Shown: positions 21,410 to 31,840 of the stretch, in pieces
How the letters are laid out: every line of letters begins with the position of its first letter
Position numbering within the stretch: the first letter of the stretch is position 1
Origin: Monodelphis domestica
Lineage: Eukaryota; Chordata; Mammalia; Didelphimorphia; Didelphidae
Assembly (NCBI RefSeq): GCF_027887165.1
Contig: NC_077227.1
Location: 75,386,305 to 75,450,304 of the forward strand
Direction of reading: 5' to 3'
Length of the DNA stretch: 64,000 nucleotides
Position numbers and translations under genes: made by a program
Notes under the pieces: model-generated
The model's input: the letters and a program-made list of their open reading frames with translations, nothing else
Told to the model about the DNA's origin: nothing
Database searches by the model: none

Positions 21410-21565
21410 TGCATAGATTGAAAGCTGCATGTGACTTTGGAGATCATCTAGTTCAACTGGCTTATTTAACAAATCTGGAAACTGAGATCCAAAGAGAGGA
21501 TATGGCTTGTTGAAGATCATATAGGTACTGATTTACAAAGCTGAAACAGACTTTCTTCCTATCCA
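21410..21565 (-). mobile_element. MIR-related fragment
   Basis: 'catagattgaaagctgcatg', 'ggagatcatctagttcaact' and 'ctggaaactgagatccaaag' form a common MIR-like unit. Confidence 0.45.
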
Positions 21566-21914
21566 GATTAGATACTGGTTTGGTAACCAAAGAGCAAGAA
21601 AGAAGAGAGATGAGGGATGGCTCATAAGAAGGAGAAATGCTCAAGCAAACTCTGTCCTAAGATGAAAATCCATCGGTCATCTTTCCCATCAGTGTATTTT
21701 GGTTTTACTTTGGGGCTTTGGTTATGTATGACTTTGCTCTTACAATAATAACCAATGGAAGTGTGTTTTGCCTGACAGGAAAAAAGGGGGAAAAAAACCC
21801 ACCTTATTGTAAAAATGAAATTTTAAAAAATCCATCTTCATTCAAGTGACTGGAGTTCCCAAGTTTGTCCATCCTTGAGTCTCTTCCACTCAAATCCAAT
21901 AGAAATGAATGTTT

Positions 21915-22980
21915 AAATTGGGAAACCATCTTCATAAAAACCTCTGACAAAGGTTTAATTACTCAAATTTACAAAGAGCTAAATCAATTGTACAAAAAAT
22001 CAAGCCATTCTCCAATTGATAAATGGGCAAGGGCCATGAACAGGCAGTTCTCAGCCAAAGAAATCAAAACTATTAATAAGCACATGAAAAAGTGTTCTAC
22101 ATCTCTTATAATCAGAGAGATGCAAATCAACACAACTCTGAGGTATCACCTCACACCTAGCAGATTGGCTAACATGACAGCAAAGGAAAGTAATGAATGC
22201 TGGAGGGGATGTGGCAAAGTAGGGACATTAATTCATTGCTGGTGGAGTTGTGAATTGATCCAACCATTCTGGAGGGCAATTTGACACTATGCCCAAAGGG
22301 TGATAATAGACGGTCTGCCCTTTGATCCAGCCATAGCACTGCTGGGTTTGTACCCCAAAGAGATAATAAGGGAAAAGACTTGTACAAGAATATTTATAGC
22401 TGCGCTCTTTGTGGTGGCCAAAAATTGGAAAACGATGGGATGCCCTTCAATTGGGGAATGGCTGAGCAAATTGTGGTATATGTTGGTGATGGAATACTAT
22501 TGTGCTAAAAGGAATAATAAAGTGGAGGAATTCCATGGAGACTGGAACAACCTCCAGGAAGTGATGCAGAGCGAGAGGAGCAGAACCAGGAGAACATTGT
22601 ACACAGACTGATACACTGTGGTTCAATCGAACATAATGGACTTTTCTGTTAGTGTCAATGCAATGTCCCTGAACAATCTGCAGGGATCTAGGAGAAAAAC
22701 ACTATCCACAAGCAGAGGACAAACTGTGGGAGTAAAAACACCGAGGAAAAGCAACTGCTTGACTACAGTGGTTGAGGGGACATGTCTGAGGAAAGACTCT
22801 AAATGAACACTCTAATGCAAATACTAACAACATGGAAATGGGTTCGAATCAAGAACACATGTGATACCTAGTGGAATTGCGCATCGGTTATGGGAGAGGT
22901 GGGGGGGTAGGAAAAGAAAATGATCTTTGTCTCTAATGAATAATGCTTGGAAATGATCAAATAAAATATTGTTTAAAAAA
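21915..22980 (+). mobile_element. 5'-truncated L1 with perfect target-site duplication
   Basis: The 1066-bp insertion carries the C-terminal part of L1 ORF2 (reverse transcriptase/endonuclease protein) and the 3' UTR. Frame +1 reads the L1 motif [15 protein letters not shown], then a TGA at 22282-22284 where a Trp codon is expected. The same frame resumes to a stop at 22609-22611. The 3' UTR ends in AATAAAATATTG and a short A-tail. The flanks AGAAATGAATGTTT (21901-21914 and 22981-22994) are identical. It is a dead copy, about the youngest-looking L1 here. Confidence 0.92.
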
Positions 22981-23539
22981 AGAAATGAATGTTTTATAAC
23001 AGAAACAAGTATTTATACGACTGCTAACAACTTCTATCAACCTTAAAATGCCTACTTTTCTCTCCCAGTTTCCCATAATTATAGTGTAGAGGGACTGAAT
23101 TTTCAAGCATGTTCAATTCTACTCAATATGAGACCTCCGTCTTAAAGAAATGTCCTCTGGCTAAAAGTAACTAGAGGAAATATGATTCTCTAATTCCAAA
23201 TCCAGCACCCTTTTCGAAAGAGCACACTATGACTGCCTATAGGCTTTTGGAAGCTCACATATTTCCTGGCTCATCTGTTATTCTTTTAAGTAATGTTTAA
23301 TATGTTTAATTGTGTTTTTGTACCCTAATCCCTCTTTTCAGAAGTCTCAGAATACAATCTTATGCCTTTTGTATTGCCAGACAATGGATTCTTTACATGA
23401 ATGGAGATATTTTTGTAAATCTTTACTTCTCTCAGCAGTATCTCTCTAAGAGACCTTTTGGAACTTGGGACTAAAATAGACCAGTATTGGTAGCCACCTG
23501 CGAGCACACCATTTGTAAACCATTTACCATGGGTTATTC

Positions 23540-23645
23540 TCCCCAGATAGAATAGTAGTTTCTTGAAGGCCAGGATTGCCTTTGTATTCCCTGCACTAGC
23601 ATATTGCTGGTCATTGGAGGACTAACAAATGCTTGTTGGTTTGAA
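23540..23645 (+). mobile_element. L2/L3-type LINE 3' end
   Basis: 'gtttcttgaaggccaggatt', TTTGTATTCCCTGCA and 'actaacaaatgcttgttgg' form the usual LINE2/CR1-like 3' terminus. Confidence 0.55.
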
Positions 23646-23959
23646 GACTGACTGGGCTCCAAAGAGATGACAGCCATTATGACTAGCAGCATGTCACTTG
23701 TATCAATTGTCACTGATCATATTAGGGTGCTGCTTCTTGCATCCAGTAGGCTGCTGCTATACTTAAGATCCCAGAGGGAAAGAAGGATAATCCCATTAAG
23801 AAACTAAAAGAAATTAGCTGAGTGGTGCCAGGTTGTGTCCTGTTCCTTGCTGGCTAGTTGGCCCATTCTGACAACAGCAGAATCTTTGAATGGAATTGTT
23901 GTGTCCCATAGAACTTTAAGTACTCTATGCAAGATCGTCACTGTGCAGCTATTTCTTTA

Positions 23960-24530
23960 TCTTTTTTCTTTTAAGTTTTAAATATTTTTTCCATGTTTAC
24001 ATGATTCTTTCCTTCCCCTTTTCCCTCCCCCCTCCCAGAGCCCAGGAGCAATTCTACTCAGTTGTGCAAATGTTATCCCTTGATACCTATTTCCATATTA
24101 TTCATTTTTGCTATAGAGGGACCTTTTAAAATCTAAACCCCAATTCACATCCCCATATATACATGTGACAAGTGGTGTCATAGGTTGTTCTTTTGCATTT
24201 CTACTCCCATAGTTCTTTCTCTCAATGGGGTTAGCATTCCTCCCCAAAGTCCTTAAGGAGTGTCCTAGTAGCAAAGTCCATCGTATTGGGTTGTTTCACA
24301 ATGTTTCACTTTCTGTGTACAATGTTCTCCTGGTTCTCCTCATTTCATTCTGCATCAGTTCACTGAGGTTCTTCAGTTCACACAGAAATCCTCCAAATCA
24401 TCATTCTTTATAACACAATAGTATTCCATCACCATCATATGCCACAATTTGTTCAGCCATTCCCCAATCAAGGGACACCCCTTCATTTTCCAATTTTTTT
24501 GCTACCACAAAGATGCACAGCTACTTCTAA
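23960..24530 (-). mobile_element. L1 3' UTR and ORF2 end
   Basis: The 3' UTR is followed by the ORF2 end complement ('ttctcctggttctcctcatt', CCATCACCATCATATGCCAC, TTGCTACCACAAAG). Confidence 0.8.
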
Positions 24531-24559
24531 AAAAACTTTTAAATGTATCAGACCATTTT

Positions 24560-25165
24560 TTAACAAACTCTTACTCTTTGTCTTAGTAACAAGTCTAAGA
24601 CAGAAAAACAAGGACTAGGCAAACAGGGTTAAGTGACTTGCCCAGTGTCACACAGCTAGGAAGTATGAAGCCAACTTTGTTATAAAGATATTTTATTTTA
24701 CCAATTACATGTAATAACAAATTTCCATATAAGTTTTCCAAAATTATATGATCCAAATTATTTCTCTTCTTCTCTTTCCTCTTAGAGCTGGCAAGCAATT
24801 CCATCTGGGTTATACATTTATTATATAAAACATATTTCTGTATATTGTTTTATTTTTATAAAGGAAAAATCATATAAAACTAAAACTCCAAATAAACTAA
24901 AGTGAAAAATTATATACTTTCATCTACATTCTTTCTCCAATAGTTCCTTCTCCTGAAGTGAATAACATTTTCTGTCCCAAGTCCCTCAAAATTGTCCTGG
25001 ATCATTGTATTTCCTGAGAGCAGCTAAGTCTATCACAGCTGATCATTCCACAATATTGCTGTTACTGTGTACAATGTTCTCCTGGTTCTGCTTACATGAG
25101 GTCATATTTGAACTCACGTCCTCCTGACTTCCAGCCTGGTTCTTTATCCACTGTTACCACCTACC
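24560..25165 (-). mobile_element. Marsupial SINE split by an L1
   Basis: The left part, 24560-24668, runs from 'aactcttactctttgtctta' to CACACAGCTAGGAAGTATGA. The remaining head part (ATTTGAACTCACGTCCTCCT and 'atccactgttaccacctac') resumes at about 25096, after the L1. Confidence 0.7.
24669..25095 (-). mobile_element. L1 3' region nested in SINE
   Basis: 'tattttaccaattacatgta', TTCCATATAAGTTTTCCAAA, then 'aatattgctgttactgtgta' and CTCCTGGTTCTGCTTA, an older L1 subfamily matching 61.4 kb. Confidence 0.7.
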
Positions 25166-25319
25166 TACCCCATGAGAACACTTTCAAAATAAAATAAAAA
25201 TTAGAATTCTGAGCCTAGTTCGGAAGGATCAGAAAAAGAAATAGCTCCTTAAAGTCACTGGAAACTTACTTTAAAGTGATACATGAATATATTTTATTAT
25301 GGTTAATTAAGGATTAATT

Positions 25320-26210
25320 CAAGCAATTAGCATTTCTAAAGTGCCTACTATGTTCAAAGCACTGTACAAGGTTCAGATGATATAAAGATGAGAAATAAAG
25401 TGTTTGCTCATAAGGAAAGTATAATTTATTAGGAGATGGAATATACATACAGATAGTGATGGTACAAGGCAGAATGTGAGAAAGGCCTCCAAGATAAAAT
25501 GCTTTAAAAATCTGAGAAGGGAGTCTTAAAGGAAAAGAGTGTAAGAGCCAGACATGTGGAGAGGATTGCTGTGTTCTTGTTCTTGGCATGTGAAATAGCC
25601 AGTGAGGATCCACAGAGACAGAAGAAAACAGTGAGTAGCAGAATTTGGCTAGAATATAGATTCCCAAAAGGGGAGTCCTGTGAAGTTAGGAGGGTTGGTG
25701 CTACACCAAAAAAAAGGACTTCATTGCAAGACTAAGGAGTTTATATTTTATCTTAAAAGGAGATAGAGAACTAGGGAAGTTTCTCCTAAAAAAAAAAAGT
25801 TTCTTCTGTGCTAGGAAGAAGATTTTGGTTTTGGGCAATGCAAATGGAATCCAAGGTGGACAGGAGTAAAAGTATTGACAAAACAGAATAGATAGTATTC
25901 AGACTAATTCAAGATAAAGGATAAGGGGCAGAGAAGAGTAAAAAATGATAGGTTTGAGACTAGGATACTAGAATCAGTGGTGCTATCAAAGAGAAGAGTC
26001 AGATTTTGGAGAAGGTTTAAAATTCAGTTTTAGGTATGCTGAGTTTGGCTATTCAAGGAGAGCTAGCAGGTAGTTAGAAATGGGAAATTAGGAGTTCAGG
26101 GAATAGATTAATTTGGATATATAAATTTTGGAAATGGACGAGATTGTTACAGGAAAGAGTGTAGAGAGAATAAAATCAAGGGAACACCTTTGGGGGAAGC
26201 CATACTTGGT
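25320..26210 (-). mobile_element. L2 LINE fragment, about 0.9 kb
   Basis: 'gtgcctactatgttcaaagc', 'tttatattttatcttaaaag', 'aggagttcagggaatagatt' and the 'gggggaagccatacttgg' region follow the reverse L2 consensus order. Confidence 0.6.
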
Positions 26211-26254
26211 AGACAGGAGGAGAAAAATGAATCAAAAGTAGGTGATAGAAGAAA

Positions 26255-26478
26255 GTGTAGTGGATAAAGCTTCTAGATGCATAGTCAGAAAAGCTTGAGT
26301 TCCAATCCTGCCTCAGATACTTGTTAGCTGTGTGTTCCTAGGGAAGTTATTTAACTTCTTTCAGACTCAGTTTCCTCATTTATAAAATGGAGATAATATC
26401 ACCTACCTCTCAAGGTTGTGATGAGGATAAAAAAAAAGAGCAAACTTGAAAGTGCTACATAAATGCTAGCTACTGAGG
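26255..26478 (+). mobile_element. MIR-family SINE, near full length
   Basis: 'gtagtggataaagcttctag' head, 'gttagctgtgtgttcctagg', CTCAGTTTCCTCATTTATAA and 'gtgctacataaatgctagct' tail. Confidence 0.75.
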
Positions 26479-27004
26479 TGTGGCAAGCTGGAAGGGGATT
26501 TTAGGAGATTGTAAAATCATGGAAGCCAAGATAAGATGAAGAATTTGTAGTGGATAAATCAGTATAATTTTCAGAACTACAAAACCACAGAATCTGAGTT
26601 GGAAGAGAATTCAAAAAGGAGGAAATCTATTAGCCCAGTTCTTTCATTTGGTCCTCATGTAACTTTAGCTGATGATCCACCATCTTGGTCATGGTCCTCA
26701 GGATACCTTCCAGCGTATTAATGTTCTTCCTCAACTGTGGTATTTCAAACTGACCACAATTGGCCAGATTTCATCTGACTGGTACAGTGTCATCATTTCC
26801 CTGATCTTAGATACCATGTCTCTCTTAATGGACACTAAAATGACTTGAGTTTTCTTGGCTGTTATATCACCCCATTAATTCATACTCAGCTCTATTTCCA
26901 ACTAACTGCTATTCAGGCACACCTTCCCGATTTTGTATTTCTAAAGTTAATTTTTAAAAACATCAAATGTTGAGCTTTTATATTAATCTCCAATGGACTT
27001 TCCA

Positions 27005-27545
27005 CACAGCTGTCAAAACAATAATACTAATGTAAGGGTCTGACCAAGTCACTATCCTGCCCATGAAAAGCTCTAGTGGCTACCTATTGCCTCTGGGATC
27101 AGATATATTGACTCTGGTTTGGTATTTTTTTTTAAACTCTTACTTTCAATCTTATTAACAACTCTAAGACAGAAGGGCAAGGACTAGGCAAACAGGGTTA
27201 AGTGATTTGCCCAGAGTCACACAGCTAGGAAGTATTGAGGCTAGACTTGAACCCAAGTTCTCCTAATTCCAGGTCTGGCACTCTATCTGCAGAGCCACGT
27301 TGATACCTCTCTGTTCTGGTAGTTAAAGCATTTCTGAGATTTGAGGCTTTTACCATCTGAGTCCAACCTTCATTTCTCAACTTATTATATACTATTCCTT
27401 TTGAGCTTTCTAGAGTTTAGAAAAACTGGCTGACTTACCACTTGTAATTCCCCCAGGCTGTCCTCATTCACATCCCTGGAATCCATTGCTTCTGTCTTAG
27501 TGGAACGTTTCTAGACCACCTAAAATGGTAGCACCCATGTAGAAG
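27005..27545 (+). mobile_element. L2 LINE 3' fragment split by a SINE
   Basis: 'ggtctgaccaagtcactatc', AAAAGCTCTAGTGGCTACCT, then after the SINE 'aggctgtcctcattcacatc'. It is in forward L2 order. Confidence 0.55.
27127..27308 (-). mobile_element. Marsupial tRNA-derived SINE nested in L2
   Basis: 'aactcttactttcaatctta', GATTTGCCCAGAGTCACACA and 'tatctgcagagccacg'. Confidence 0.8.
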
Positions 27546-28363
27546 GCACTAAGGGACTACTTCTGAAGGAATGGAGGGCTGAAGCAAGAATGGGCATTAT
27601 TTGCTAAGGGAGGTTATGGTTGGGAGCAGTCTTTTTCCATTGGCTGTGTAAATGAGTGCTTTAAAAACAACCTGAGTGTACCTGGAGGGTTTGGGGGGCA
27701 TTTACGTGTAAGGGAGAAGGACTCTCACTCAAACTGGGTGATATCAGTTCTGGGGCCAAATTGTACTATTGGCTTCCTTCTTCCTTTGACCACCTCTCAC
27801 CCCCCACTTTAGGGCACGTGGTTCGAAGAAATAAGCCTACAGATTTGGCATTTTTGTTCATTTCTTTCCATTCTAGTTTCAGGGATTAGAATGTCAGATC
27901 TGACCCAGAAGCATGAGCCCAGGGTATCCGGGAGTCCAATATTCCAGTCCAGGTGTTGCATACAGCCCGGCAGAAGCAAGCCCTGAGGAGCCAGGATCTG
28001 GGGATGCTGGCCAACCCAGCTGGGTCTGGGACTTGAATGTATTGGTGGGAAGAATACTATGTAGGAAATGATTTAAACTGTGAGCCATTATGCTCAAAAT
28101 ATTAGGGGAAATGTTTGTTCTTGTTAAATTTTTGATGTAAGTCTCTTTGTAAAAGCTAATCTGATATTAAAACAGTTAAAAGCTCCCAGAGTTGCTAGCC
28201 ATTGCACCTCTAAAATTGAGGGGGGACAAAGCTAATGAAAGCTTGAGCCAATAGCTCAGACTCCCCAAACCCCAATGGGGTACTGGAGAAGTCTGTGGGG
28301 GGGAGGTGAGATGTAACAAGCCAACTGAGAGCAGACCCAGTCATCCATGCTACATTAGAATTC
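27546..28363. other. Intergenic, no repeat recognised
   Basis: About 0.8 kb, moderately GC-rich around 27900-28030 (CCCAGGGTATCCGGGAGTCC), with a 67-codon minus-strand ORF without a domain. It is possibly unique sequence. Confidence 0.35.
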
Positions 28364-28609
28364 TTTTGTTGTTGTTCAGTCATGTCTGACTCTTGGTGAT
28401 CCCTTTTGGGGTTTTCTGGGCAAAGATATTGGAGTGGTTTGCTATTTCCTTCTCCAGCTCATTGTTGCAGATGAGGAAACTGAGGTAAAGAAAGTTAAGT
28501 GATTTGCCCAGGGCCACACAGCTAACACGTGTCTGAGGTCACATTTGAACTCAGATCTTCCTGACTCCAGACCTGTCACTCTATCCACTGTGCCACCTAG
28601 CTGCCCTTA
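28364..28609 (-). mobile_element. MAR1-type SINE with RTE/BovB-like tail
   Basis: The tail GTTGTTGTTCAGTCATGTCT, then CTTGGTGATCCC, resembles the BovB/RTE 3' end. A SINE core (GTGATTTGCCCAGGGCCACA) and head (GCCACCTAGCTGCCC) follow. Confidence 0.8.
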
Positions 28610-28619
28610 GAATTGTTTC

Positions 28620-28870
28620 CTTCAAAACTTCTCCAAGTCCATCTTTTCCAGGTCTTTCCTAATCTCAATGAATCCTCTCACTCCAGAAATTATCTGGTAC
28701 AGTATTAAATGTGTGTATTTTGTAATTATTTGCTTTGTCTCACTCCCCATCTTCCCTTCCCCATGCAAATTCCTTGAAGACAAGGGCTGTTTTCCTTACC
28801 GTCTTTGTATCCCCAGATACAAAACTCAGGATCTGACATAGATAATTAAACAAATATTTATTAATTAAAA
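28620..28870 (+). mobile_element. L2 3' end fragment
   Basis: 'caggtctttcctaatctcaa', ATTCCTTGAAGACAAGGGCT, TTTGTATCCCCAGATACA and 'acaaatatttattaa'. Confidence 0.65.
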
Positions 28871-29289
28871 TGCTCTTTGTCAACCAGAGCTCCATCCATG
28901 GGAGAAATGGAGAAAGCATTAAAGTTGGATGACCTTGGGTTGGTGAATAACAAAAAGACAAAGGGAGGAAAAGGGCATGAAGGCAGAACTGGATGATTGA
29001 AATAGGAAGAGAAGGATAAAGGCAAAGAGCAGTTTAAGAGTAGCAAGGCTGAGAAGAAGTGAGGAAACTCTGTTCACCAATTTGGATCAGCAAACTGTTC
29101 TACAACTTAGTCTTAATGATCTGAGTGAGGCATGAATATTAAGTGACATGCACAGGGGCATACAGTCTGTATATAACAGAACCTGTATATAACTGACCGA
29201 GGAGCATCTCTTTCTGCACCCCACCTCTCATTCCCTACTATAGGGAATTGCTGCTGATGTGACACATATTATTTGTACTATTACTACAA

Positions 29290-29935
29290 ATAACTGGTAT
29301 TTCTTTTTAAAAATTGAAAATTTTTTTCAATAACAGGTATTAATTCTCCCTTTCTCCCACCCAACTGAATAGGGAGAAAGCAGAAAAGGAAGGGGAAAAA
29401 ATAATGAAAAGAAGAAGAAATAAAGCCTTTATTACAAATGTACAGTTGAGCCACTCAAGTTTCTGTACTGGACATGTCCAAAAATCTATGTCTCATTCTG
29501 AACCTTGAGTCCACCACCTCTCTCAGGAGGTGGGGAGCATGTTTGATCCCCGATCTCTGGAATTGTGGTTACACTAATTGGAGTTCTCAAGTCTGGAGAG
29601 AAACATTTTTTCTTTATAAAGCTATTGTTACTGTACAAATTGTTCTCCTGGTTCTGCTTGTTCACTTCACTCTGCATCAATTCATACAGGTCTATCCAGT
29701 TTTCTCTGTTCCTTTCCTCATTTCTGATGGTGCAATCCCATTATATTCCAATGCTATACTTTTTCAGAGATTCCCCAATGGATGGAGACCTTACTCTGCC
29801 ATTTGCTGTAAAAACCTTTGTACACAGGAACACGTTTTTTTCCCCTCTTTCTTTGATCTCTGGAGTTTTTGTTCTGGGATGGGTCAGTTTAGTGACTTGG
29901 GGGTAGAGCTCCAAAGTGCCTTCGGGGATGGCTGG
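29290..29935 (-). mobile_element. L1 3' region, fragmented
   Basis: 'tattaattctccctttctcc' (3' UTR), then TTCTCCTGGTTCTGCTTGTT and 'attccccaatggatggagac' (ORF2 complement). The 156-codon + strand ORF at 29474 is antisense to L1. Confidence 0.65.
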
Positions 29936-30753
29936 ACTGATTAATTCATCACTTCACCCCACTGTGCACTAGTCCACAGCTGACATTTCTCTGGTGTTTT
30001 AAAGTTTCAAAGTGCTCTATACTGATGGCACATTTGAGACTCACAGCCTCAATAAGGCTTTACGTGTATTATTGTCCTCCCCGGTTCACAGAGGAGAAAA
30101 CACCATCTGAAGGGCAGTCAAACTGCATTTAGGAAGCCCCTCCAAGTGTTCAGGCCTGTGCTGAGACTCCTGGGGATAAGAAGGCTGGACCACAGACACT
30201 AGACAGGACTGCCGCGTGGGAGGGGAGGTGACCTGCCTTCCCTGCTAGTTTCCAGGCTGGGGGAGTGCAGTGCTGCGAGGGGCGGTGTCAGGGGCTCGCC
30301 AAGGCCGCTGGGCCAGACCGGGCCTAGGCTGCAGGCTCCGCCTCGTGGGCTGGCAGCCCACGGACGCTCCAGGCCTCCCGGGTGGGGGAAGATCTCCTCC
30401 CCACAAGGCGATGCCCTCCCTGCTTCTGCTCAAACTCATGGAACGCAGCCTTGACTTTGCTCCTGAAACTGACTCAGCCTCGAGAGCGCGCCTGGGACCC
30501 ACGCCCCCACGCATCGCCCTCTTGGGACGAGGGGTGCCTCGGACCCAGGCTGGGGTTTCTAGAGAGACGCCGGCTAGAGTAAGTGGGACCGGCACCAGGG
30601 GACCTCGGGGAGAGTGGGGGTCTGCCGGGGACAAGCGCGTGGAGGCATAGAGTAGGGTTATGGGGGCCGATGTGGCAGGGCGTAGGTTGGGCAGGACCCT
30701 GAAGTTTAGCTATGGAGAGGGGAGACGGGCACGCCCAGCAGCTAGGGCCGGGG

Positions 30754-30962
30754 AACGCGCGGGGTGTCTGACCAGGCGGGGCGGGGAGCGCGCGGGGCGT
30801 CGGATGGGACGGGGGAGGATGGGAGCGCGCGGGGTGTTAGATAGGGCCTGGGAGGGGGTCGACGTTGCTGGGGGGAAAGGGAGCGCGCGGAGCGTCTGAC
30901 ATGGGGCGGGTCGTTAGAACGGGGGTGGGTGGTAAGAGTGGAGCGCGCGGACTGGAGGATAG
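30754..30962 (+). repeat. Degenerate minisatellite with AGCGCGCGG cores
   Basis: Cores at 30754 (AACGCGCGG), 30787, 30824, 30882 and 30942 are each followed by G-rich sequence related to GGYGTCTGA. Spacings are 33, 37, 58 and 60 bp. Confidence 0.75.
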
Positions 30963-31099
30963 GACGGGGAAGGGGGCAAAGGGCACCTCGGCGCGCTCCC
31001 GCGGTGTCCCCCGGCTGAGGGGCGGTGGAGGGAGGGAGGCTCGGGCTTCGTGGGGCGGAAGGCCGGGCGGGAGGCGGGGCCGGCCACCGGGGTCGGGCC

Positions 31100-31191
31100 G
31101 GATTGACTCACTCCCAGCGTTCAGTTTCCGAGGGGGCGGAGGTGGCTGACCGAGGGGCAGGAGTCGAGCTGGTTGCCGTGGCTGAGCGCAG
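31100..31191 (+). other. DNMBP: Candidate DNMBP non-coding exon 1
   Basis: Downstream of the cluster of GC boxes lies a segment ending at GAGCGCAG|GTCAGG, a plausible splice donor at 31191/31192. Another donor-like site, CTAGA|GTAAGTG, is at 30578/30579. The exon boundaries and transcription start are guesses. Only the acceptor partner at 60600/60601 is well supported. Confidence 0.35.
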
Positions 31192-31261
31192 GTCAGGGGC
31201 CAGGGCCAGGGGCGGAGCTGTGCCCGGGAATGAAATCCGCCACAGCGTGGAGGAGGAAGGG

Positions 31262-31302
31262 GGAGGGACAGGGACAGGGACGGGGACAGGGACAGGGGCA
31301 GG
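31262..31302 (+). repeat. (GGGACA)n short tandem repeat
   Basis: About six imperfect GGGACA/GGGGCA units inside the CpG island. Confidence 0.85.
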
Positions 31303-31464
31303 CCTGGAAGATGTCTTTTTCTCTCGGGGGCCCCCGTGTGGACTTGCCCCTTCCCACGCCGCGGGTATCCCGTGTAGGCAGAAGGATAGACGCGGCCCCG
31401 TGGTCCCCACCCCCTAGTCAATAGTTCGCCCAAACAGCCGACATTTCTAGGGCGCTCCACCGCA

Positions 31465-31605
31465 CCCCGCGTACGTTATTATCTCATTGGAACCAACAGC
31501 CCTGCGAAGTTGGTACCCGCGGGGACTGCGATCCCCATTTTACATATGAGGAAACTGAGGTCGAGATAGGGTAAGTGATTGGTCTTGCTGGGAAGTCCCA
31601 AACGC
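31465..31605 (-). mobile_element. MIR SINE at the edge of the CpG island
   Basis: 'ttattatctcattggaacca', 'cagccctgcgaagttggtac' and CCCCATTTTACATATGAGGA. It retains several CpGs. Confidence 0.65.
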
Positions 31606-31646
31606 GCCAGCCCACACTCCCAATTTCTTTATAGGAAATTGAAAAA

Positions 31647-31840
31647 AGAGGGGCAGTTGGGCACTCGGTGGATGGAGAGTCAGGCCGAGGTACTGGGTTC
31701 AAATATGACTTCAGACATTTCCTAGCAATTTGACCCTGAGCAAGTCACTTAACCCCCTTTGCCTAGTCCTTACTGCTCTTTTGCCTTGGAACCAATACAC
31801 AGTATTGAATCTAAGACGGAAGGTAAGGGTTAAAAAAAAA
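31647..31840 (+). mobile_element. Marsupial tRNA-derived SINE
   Basis: GAGGGGCAGTTGGGC head, GGGTTCAAATATGACTTCAG, GAGCAAGTCACTTAACCCCC and an A-run tail. Confidence 0.85.

Larger units (their letters stand above)
30190..31480 (+). promoter_or_regulatory. DNMBP: CpG island, probable DNMBP promoter
   Basis: About 1.3 kb of GC-rich, CpG-dense sequence in an otherwise AT-rich window. It has GC boxes (GGGCGG) near 30904, 31018, 31053, 31072, 31132 and 31207 and no TATA box. It lies about 29 kb upstream of the DNMBP initiation exon, and DNMBP genes usually have a non-coding first exon far upstream. ORFs of 65-207 codons on both strands reflect the lack of stop codons in GC-rich DNA and are not called as genes. 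The island could also start an antisense or unrelated transcript, so the DNMBP link is inference from position and strand. Confidence 0.8.

Noticed and set aside
21865..22611. Two adjacent ORFs of 139 and 103 codons as genes
   Set aside because: They are one L1 ORF2 tail interrupted by a TGA.
29474..29944. 156-codon + strand ORF
   Set aside because: Antisense to a minus-strand L1 3' region.
1..30000. CPN1 or another neighbour of DNMBP
   Set aside because: In human, CPN1 lies upstream of DNMBP, but no exon of it or of another gene was recognised in the left 30 kb.
30837..31460. 207-codon minus-strand ORF and several overlapping + strand ORFs in the CpG island
   Set aside because: GC-rich DNA has few stop codons. 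The translations are low-complexity (Pro, Gly, Arg) and overlap on both strands, with no domain.
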